Assembly: GCA_022653215.1 (NCBI GenBank)
Contig: JALCSJ010000025.1
Coordinates: 1 to 18,258 of the forward strand
DNA: 18,258 nucleotides
Direction of reading: 5' to 3'
From: Acidaminococcaceae bacterium
GTDB lineage: Bacteria; Bacillota; Negativicutes; Acidaminococcales; Acidaminococcaceae
In this document: positions 14,310-18,258 of the stretch, piece by piece
Layout of the letters: each line of letters opens with the position of its first letter
Numbering within the stretch: position 1 is the first letter of the stretch
Position numbers and translations under genes: made by a program
The notes under the pieces: generated by a model
The model's database searches: none
Told to the model about the DNA's origin: nothing
The model's input: the letters and a program-made list of their open reading frames with translations, nothing else

Positions 14310-15682
14310 GCCAGCACTTCCTTAACTAGTTGAATTAAAACAGGTAGTTCTTCTTCCGAAACTGTTCTGGCGTTAAAGCAAAGCTTGTCCTCGTGAACAT
14401 AGGCTAGTACGGCAGGTTCTTTGCTGCGCAAGGCTTTGAGGATTTCATCAATACCGGTTTTCCCCGGTATTACTTCCACAACCCAGGCCGGCAGTTCCAC
14501 ATCAGGCATGGAGCCCCCTCCTACGGGAGATAATCCCCTGGTAACAGTTGCCTTTATGCCGCTGCCTGTTAATGCTTTCTGCAAAGTTTCTGCTTTATTT
14601 TTCAGTTCTTCTTCTGTAGCGGTCAGCATGGCCACAGTGGGTATTTCTTTTTCCCGTCCGTCCCGATACAGTTCCAGAGTTGCTTCCAATGCTCCCAAGG
14701 TCATTTTGTCCACTCTTAAGGCACGAAGCATTTGATTTTTCATAATAGGGGCCAAATATTTTTTCTTGCCTACAATAATGCCCCCCTGGGCACTGCCCAG
14801 CAGCTTATCACCGGAAAAGGTGAGAACATCTGCACCATCAGCAATGATTTGGGGTGGTAAAGGCTCACGGCCTACACCCTGGGCGGCAAAAGGATACAGA
14901 CAGCCGCTGCCTAAATCATAGACTAAAGGCAAATTATGGCTATGAGCCAGTTTGGCCAGCTCTGCCGTAGATACTTCTTCTACGAAACCTGTCATATGAT
15001 AATTGCTGGGATGAACCTGCAACAGACAAGATGTGGTTTCGTTTATGGCTTTCTCATAATCTTTAAGATGGGTTTTATTAGTAGCCCCCACTTCTTTAAG
15101 AACAGCATCGCTGCTTTCAATAATATCCGGAATTCTAAAGCTGCCGCCGATTTCCACCAACTGTCCCCGGGACACGATGGCTTCCCCGCCTTTGGCAATA
15201 GTATCCAGGGTTACCATAACTGCCGCAGCATTATTATTAACTACCAAAGCTTCTTCCGCTCCCGTTAAAGCGCAAAGCAGTTCCCGGACGTGGTCATAAC
15301 GACTGCCCCGCTTACCGGTTTTTAAGTTCATTTCCAAATTGCAGTAACCTGCCGACAGTTCATAAACTGCCTTGGCAGCGGAAGGCGCCAGAAGAGCCCT
15401 GCCTAAATTAGTATGCAAAACCACGCCGGTGGCATTAATGACCCGGCGCAGGGAGGGCTGCATTTTTTCGTAATAAAGTTCCAAGCTATTCTTTACTGCT
15501 CTTTCAAATAAAATTTCTTTAGTAAGATTTTCTTCTTCAGCACAATTTTTCCGTAAAAAAGAAATAGCTTCCCGTACAGCTACAGCCAATACTTTATGAC
15601 TGCAAGCCGGGCGGCAAGCTTTTATTTGCTTTTCGGTTTCTTCCAAAACCCGATCAACCTTTGGCAACATTGCATAGTCCAT
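14306..15682 (-). CDS. selA: L-seryl-tRNA(Sec) selenium transferase
   Basis: A 458-residue PLP enzyme that converts Ser-tRNA-Sec to Sec-tRNA-Sec with selenophosphate. The N-terminal tRNA-binding part is followed by the RRVINATGVVLHTNLGRA signature (79-96), the SRYDHVRELL region near 127, and the Schiff-base lysine in FSGDKLLGSAQGG (K293). Length and motifs match the bacterial decameric enzyme. I place the start at the ATG at 15682, which follows AAAGGAG by about six bases; the in-frame ATG at 15703 lacks a ribosome site. It lies about 60 bases downstream of tRNA-Sec and is followed by selB with an ATGA overlap. Confidence 0.97.
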   Translation of the reverse strand: MDYAMLPKVDRVLEETEKQIKACRPACSHKVLAVAVREAISFLRKNCAEEENLTKEILFERAVKNSLELYYEKMQPSLRRVINATGVVLHTNLGRALLAPSAAKAVYELSAGYCNLEMNLKTGKRGSRYDHVRELLCALTGAEEALVVNNNAAAVMVTLDTIAKGGEAIVSRGQLVEIGGSFRIPDIIESSDAVLKEVGATNKTHLKDYEKAINETTSCLLQVHPSNYHMTGFVEEVSTAELAKLAHSHNLPLVYDLGSGCLYPFAAQGVGREPLPPQIIADGADVLTFSGDKLLGSAQGGIIVGKKKYLAPIMKNQMLRALRVDKMTLGALEATLELYRDGREKEIPTVAMLTATEEELKNKAETLQKALTGSGIKATVTRGLSPVGGGSMPDVELPAWVVEVIPGKTGIDEILKALRSKEPAVLAYVHEDKLCFNARTVSEEELPVLIQLVKEVLA

Positions 15683-15744
15683 AACTAACTCCTTTGACCT
15701 CAAGTATAATCTGCTAATCTATATTTAATTTTATATTTTTAAAT

Positions 15745-15842
15745 TGGCGGGAGTGGGTGCGAATCGAACACACCAAAGACGGGATCACCGCCTCACAACC
15801 GGGTTTGAAGTCCGTGCTGGCCACCAGACCAAATCCACTCCC
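15745..15842 (-). tRNA. selC: tRNA-Sec (anticodon UCA)
   Basis: A 98-base selenocysteine tRNA with the 3' CCA encoded. The acceptor stem is eight base pairs (GGGAGTGG 15835-15842 with CCACTCCC 15749-15756), the discriminator base is G, the anticodon TCA is at 15806-15808 in a CTTCAAA loop, and there is a long variable arm. These are the diagnostic features of bacterial tRNA-Sec and match E. coli selC in architecture. It reads UGA in grdA. It sits between the DUF3343 gene and selA in the same orientation. Confidence 0.96.
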
Positions 15843-15860
15843 GTAATATGATGCTTGTAT

Positions 15861-15889
15861 ACTATAACTTATTTTACCAAAAAAAGCAA
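15861..15889 (-). promoter_or_regulatory. Promoter of tRNA-Sec, possibly also of selA-selB-lysR
   Basis: TTGCTT (15884-15889), a 17-base spacer and TATAGT (15861-15866) on the minus strand, giving a start near 15854, about 12 bases before the mature tRNA. No clear terminator separates the tRNA from selA, so this promoter may drive the whole unit. Confidence 0.55.
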
Positions 15890-15915
15890 AATATTTTCAA
15901 GACTTTATTATTTTT

Positions 15916-16152
15916 TTAAATAAGTACCGTAAATAACCCGCTAACATCAAGTTTTTTCTCAATTACCAACTGTTCTACGGCTTGTCTGGCATCAGGGGGT
16001 GCCGCCCAGCACATCCCACAGCCTGCCGTTATACTACGGGGCACGGGAATCAGTCTTCCCGGGATGTTTTGAGCCCGGCAGGCTTCTTCCATAGCCATTG
16101 CTCCTGTAGTTGTGGCAAAGGTTACAACAAAATGTTCCTTAGGTTGTCGCAT
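15916..16152 (-). CDS. DUF3343 family small protein, putative Se/S carrier (second copy)
   Basis: A 78-residue protein with the same layout as the copy at 3373-3612: an N-terminal VVTFATTTGAMAMEEA helix region, PVPRSI, then a CGMC motif (C45, C48). Its ATG shares one base with the stop of the cysteine-desulfurase-family gene (TAATG), and GGAGGA lies inside that gene's end, so translation is coupled. Placement behind selD, yedF and the desulfurase-like gene fits a selenium-carrier role, which is proposed for the family but not proven. Confidence 0.85.
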   Translation of the reverse strand: MRQPKEHFVVTFATTTGAMAMEEACRAQNIPGRLIPVPRSITAGCGMCWAAPPDARQAVEQLVIEKKLDVSGLFTVLI

Positions 16153-17294
16153 TATTTACATTCCTCCGCTAAAACACGTACTGCTTCAATAGCTGCATCT
16201 GTTTCCTCTTCTGTATTGGCCCAGCTCCAGGAAAAGCGCACTGCTCCCTGTTCCACTGTACCTAAAGCTTTATGCAGTCTCGGTGCACAATGAGCCCCCG
16301 GTCTTGTGGCAATAGCAAATCTTCTGTCCAGCTCGTCGGAAATCTGAGCTGCATCCTCATCACCGATATTTAAAGTTACAATGGGAGCTCTGAGAGCCAC
16401 ATTAAAATTTCCATAGATTTTTACGCCGGGAAGTTTCTTGACCCCTTCATAAAATCTTCTGGCCAAAACCAGTTCATGTGCCCGGAATGCTTCTATACCG
16501 GTTGCCAGGCGCAATTTTAAGGCAGCGTGAAGTCCTGCCAGGCCGTGACCGTTTAAGGTTCCTGCTTCCAGACGAGTAGGATACTGGGATGGCTGCTCTG
16601 TGAGATAGCTCTGAACTCCCGTTCCTCCTGTTTTCCAAGGACGGATTTCCAGTCCCTCTCTAAAGCACAAACCACCTGTACCCTGAGGTCCCAAAAGGCT
16701 TTTATGACCTGTAAAGCACACTGCATCTATATGCTGTTCTTTAATATTAATAGGAAAAACTCCTGCCGATTGAGAAGCATCCAAGATAAAAAGCAGACCA
16801 TGTCTATGGCAGAATTCCCCTACGGCCGTAATGTCCACCAGATCCCCCGTCACATTGGAAGCATGGGTGCAAACTACAGCTTTAGTATTAGGCTCCACCA
16901 GTTTTTCCAAATCCTGTAAATTTATCTGGCCATTTTTGTCCGCAGGTAAAAAACTGAGCTGAGCACCTTGCTTTGCCAAACGGTACAAAGGTCTCAGTAC
17001 GGAATTATGTTCCAGATCCGTGGAAATAATATGGTCACCCGGTCCTAAAAGACCAAAGATGGCAATATTAAGAGCTTCGGTAGAATTAGCGGTAAAAACC
17101 ACGTTTTCCCCTTTAGTTCCGCCGAAAAGCTTGGCAATACTGTTTCTGGTGTCATAAATCATTCTGGCTGCAGTCAGTGCCTCATCATGAGAGCCACGTC
17201 CACTGTTGCCGAAATTCTGCATGGCATCCACCACAGCCTGAATCACTTCTTGAGGTTTTGGCCTGGTGGTAGCAGCATTGTCTAAATAAATCAC
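16152..17294 (-). CDS. Cysteine desulfurase family protein, selenium-linked (second copy)
   Basis: A 380-residue PLP enzyme with the NifS-like fold. It shows the N-terminal YLDNAATT, the DASQSAG cofactor segment (172-178), the Schiff-base lysine in TGHKSLLGPQG (K198) and the catalytic-Cys loop RPGAHCAP (C336). In the selD-yedF operon the likely job is to release selenium from selenocysteine or selenium-loaded cysteine for SelD, though cysteine desulfuration cannot be excluded. Its ATG overlaps the yedF stop as ATGA. It differs clearly from the paralog at 5083-6246, for example GAHCAP against CGLHCAP. Confidence 0.93.
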   Translation of the reverse strand: MIYLDNAATTRPKPQEVIQAVVDAMQNFGNSGRGSHDEALTAARMIYDTRNSIAKLFGGTKGENVVFTANSTEALNIAIFGLLGPGDHIISTDLEHNSVLRPLYRLAKQGAQLSFLPADKNGQINLQDLEKLVEPNTKAVVCTHASNVTGDLVDITAVGEFCHRHGLLFILDASQSAGVFPINIKEQHIDAVCFTGHKSLLGPQGTGGLCFREGLEIRPWKTGGTGVQSYLTEQPSQYPTRLEAGTLNGHGLAGLHAALKLRLATGIEAFRAHELVLARRFYEGVKKLPGVKIYGNFNVALRAPIVTLNIGDEDAAQISDELDRRFAIATRPGAHCAPRLHKALGTVEQGAVRFSWSWANTEEETDAAIEAVRVLAEECK

Positions 17295-17902
17295 GGTTTA
17301 ATCACCTTGCTTGCTCCTGCCAGGGTTTCCACAATGGCATACATGTTGGTTACTTCCCCTACTTGTAATTTATCGGCGATACCGTAATAGTTCAAGCAAG
17401 TTCCGCAGGTCATGATTTTGACCCCTTGTTCCGCCATATTCTGCAAATCCTGCAAAGAATCGGAGCCTTCTACAGAAAGCTTGGCTCCCCCGTTATAGAG
17501 CAGAATTGTTTGAGGCAATTGAGGCAGCTGACTGAGAGCAAAGATAAAACCTTTCATTAAGGTTTTGCCCAGTTTATCATCCCCTGTGCCCATAAAGGCA
17601 GAAGAAATGGCAACCACAAAATTATCCCCGCTAGTGGGAGCACTGGTGGGAACAGGCTGCAAAGGTTCGCTGCTTTGTGCTTCTTTAACTTCAATTGTAA
17701 CAACAAATTCTTTATCGCTGATTTTAGCAGTAGTAGCAGTAAGCTTACGGCTGCCTGCCATTTTAATTAAATTCTGCACGGCAATTTCATTATCTACATG
17801 TACTTCCAAAGTGCCCGGTTCATGCATTTCTTGTAATGCATGAAGGGATTTAACTACAGGAATGGGACATTGTTCGCCTAATGCATTTACTATTTTTTTC
17901 AT
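17291..17902 (-). CDS. yedF: Selenium metabolism protein YedF
   Basis: A 203-residue two-domain protein. Residues 1-75 are a TusA domain with the CPIP motif (C12). A Pro/Ser/Thr-rich linker (about 76-92) leads to a DsrE-like domain (from about 94) that ends with TCGTCLNYYG (C166, C169). This architecture defines the YedF family found in selenium-utilising bacteria. It may receive selenium on the TusA cysteine and hand it on through the DsrE-like domain. The ATG at 17902 sits eight bases after AAAGG; an in-frame GTG at 17911 is less likely. It is 22 bases downstream of selD and overlaps the desulfurase-like gene. Confidence 0.94.
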   Translation of the reverse strand: MKKIVNALGEQCPIPVVKSLHALQEMHEPGTLEVHVDNEIAVQNLIKMAGSRKLTATTAKISDKEFVVTIEVKEAQSSEPLQPVPTSAPTSGDNFVVAISSAFMGTGDDKLGKTLMKGFIFALSQLPQLPQTILLYNGGAKLSVEGSDSLQDLQNMAEQGVKIMTCGTCLNYYGIADKLQVGEVTNMYAIVETLAGASKVIKP

Positions 17903-17924
17903 GTATATCACCTTTTGTCATTAG

Positions 17925-18258
17925 TTATTTTATTATGACTTCTTTTTCGCCCTTAGGCATTACACAGCCTATAGCTGCGCCGGTTAGTCCACTGTCTTTA
18001 AGCCTTTGAACTAATTGTTCCCCTTCTTCTTCCGGTACGCTGAGCAACAGTCCTCCGGAAGTTTGGGGGTCATAAAGCACATCCAAACGTTCCTGGGGCA
18101 ATGTACCTAGGGTTTGGACTTTGTTTTTAGTATAGTCCATGTTCCTGTATGCCCCGGCGGGAATAATGCCCATACGGGCCAGTTCCATTGCTTTGGGCAG
18201 GACAGGAATCTTGTTTCCCCATAGCTCTATGGTGTGGTTGCCATCAGTCATTTCGGCC
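17925..18258 (-). CDS. selD: Selenophosphate synthase, C-terminal 110 residues
   Basis: Makes selenophosphate from selenide and ATP, the selenium donor for SelA. Only the C-terminal part is present; the frame stays open through the window edge at 18258, so the N-terminus, including the catalytic Cys/Sec, cannot be judged. The DPQTSGGLLLSVP segment is the conserved C-terminal signature of SelD, and the preceding EMTDGNHTIEL region fits the AIRS-like fold. The Met at 18251 is internal. It heads the visible selD-yedF-desulfurase-DUF3343 cluster. Confidence 0.93.
   Translation of the reverse strand, partial: AEMTDGNHTIELWGNKIPVLPKAMELARMGIIPAGAYRNMDYTKNKVQTLGTLPQERLDVLYDPQTSGGLLLSVPEEEGEQLVQRLKDSGLTGAAIGCVMPKGEKEVIIK

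Noticed and set aside
1..18258. CRISPR arrays, insertion sequences, rRNA and phage genes
   Set aside because: No spaced direct repeats, transposase, integrase, rRNA or phage structural motifs were seen.

Overview
The window reads as chromosomal DNA of a strictly anaerobic, amino-acid-fermenting Bacillota (Clostridia or Negativicutes; the sequence does not settle which). Support comes from a glycine reductase operon with a UGA-encoded selenoprotein, a complete selenocysteine machinery with its own tRNA, an [FeFe] hydrogenase, strong AGGAGG-type ribosome binding sites and A/T-rich sigma-A-like promoters. Almost every gene lies on the minus strand, so transcription runs mainly from high to low coordinates. 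|| Layout, in transcription order. (1) 18258-15916: selD (5' end outside the window), yedF, a cysteine-desulfurase-family gene and a DUF3343 gene, joined by overlaps or short gaps. (2) 15889-11495: tRNA-Sec (selC) with its own promoter, then selA, selB and a LysR-type regulator whose stop codon lies in the loop of a strong terminator. (3) 11493-6575: a leader containing A/T-rich palindromes, then trxB, trxA, grdA (UGA read as Sec44), a terminator-like hairpin, grdC, grdD and a bidirectional terminator. (4) 6575-6247: a compact candidate type I toxin-antitoxin locus, with a 36-residue hydrophobic peptide on the plus strand and an antisense RNA on the minus strand. (5) 6246-3373: a second selenium-handling module, with a plus-strand cysteine-desulfurase-family gene transcribed divergently from yedE, a tusA-like gene and DUF3343. 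(6) 3334-3226: an unexplained, highly structured palindrome of about 110 bases. (7) 3130-1: a separate promoter driving a two-gene hydrogenase operon (NuoF-type Fe-S domain fused to a GltD-like flavoprotein, then an [FeFe] hydrogenase whose 3' end is outside the window). || How it fits together: YedE probably imports a selenium species. The TusA-like, DUF3343, cysteine-desulfurase-family and YedF proteins probably carry reduced selenium to SelD. SelA, SelB and tRNA-Sec then insert it into GrdA. Thioredoxin reductase and thioredoxin supply electrons, GrdA carries the selenium-bound carboxymethyl group, and GrdC/GrdD release it as acetyl phosphate, which yields ATP. The substrate-specific component B (GrdB/GrdE or the sarcosine/betaine versions) is not in the window. 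The hydrogenase could balance H2 against NAD(P)H and ferredoxin pools that feed this pathway. || The least explained items are the toxin-antitoxin-like locus, the 109-base structured palindrome, the doubled selenium-delivery modules, and the hydrogenase with its NuoF/GltD fusion partner.
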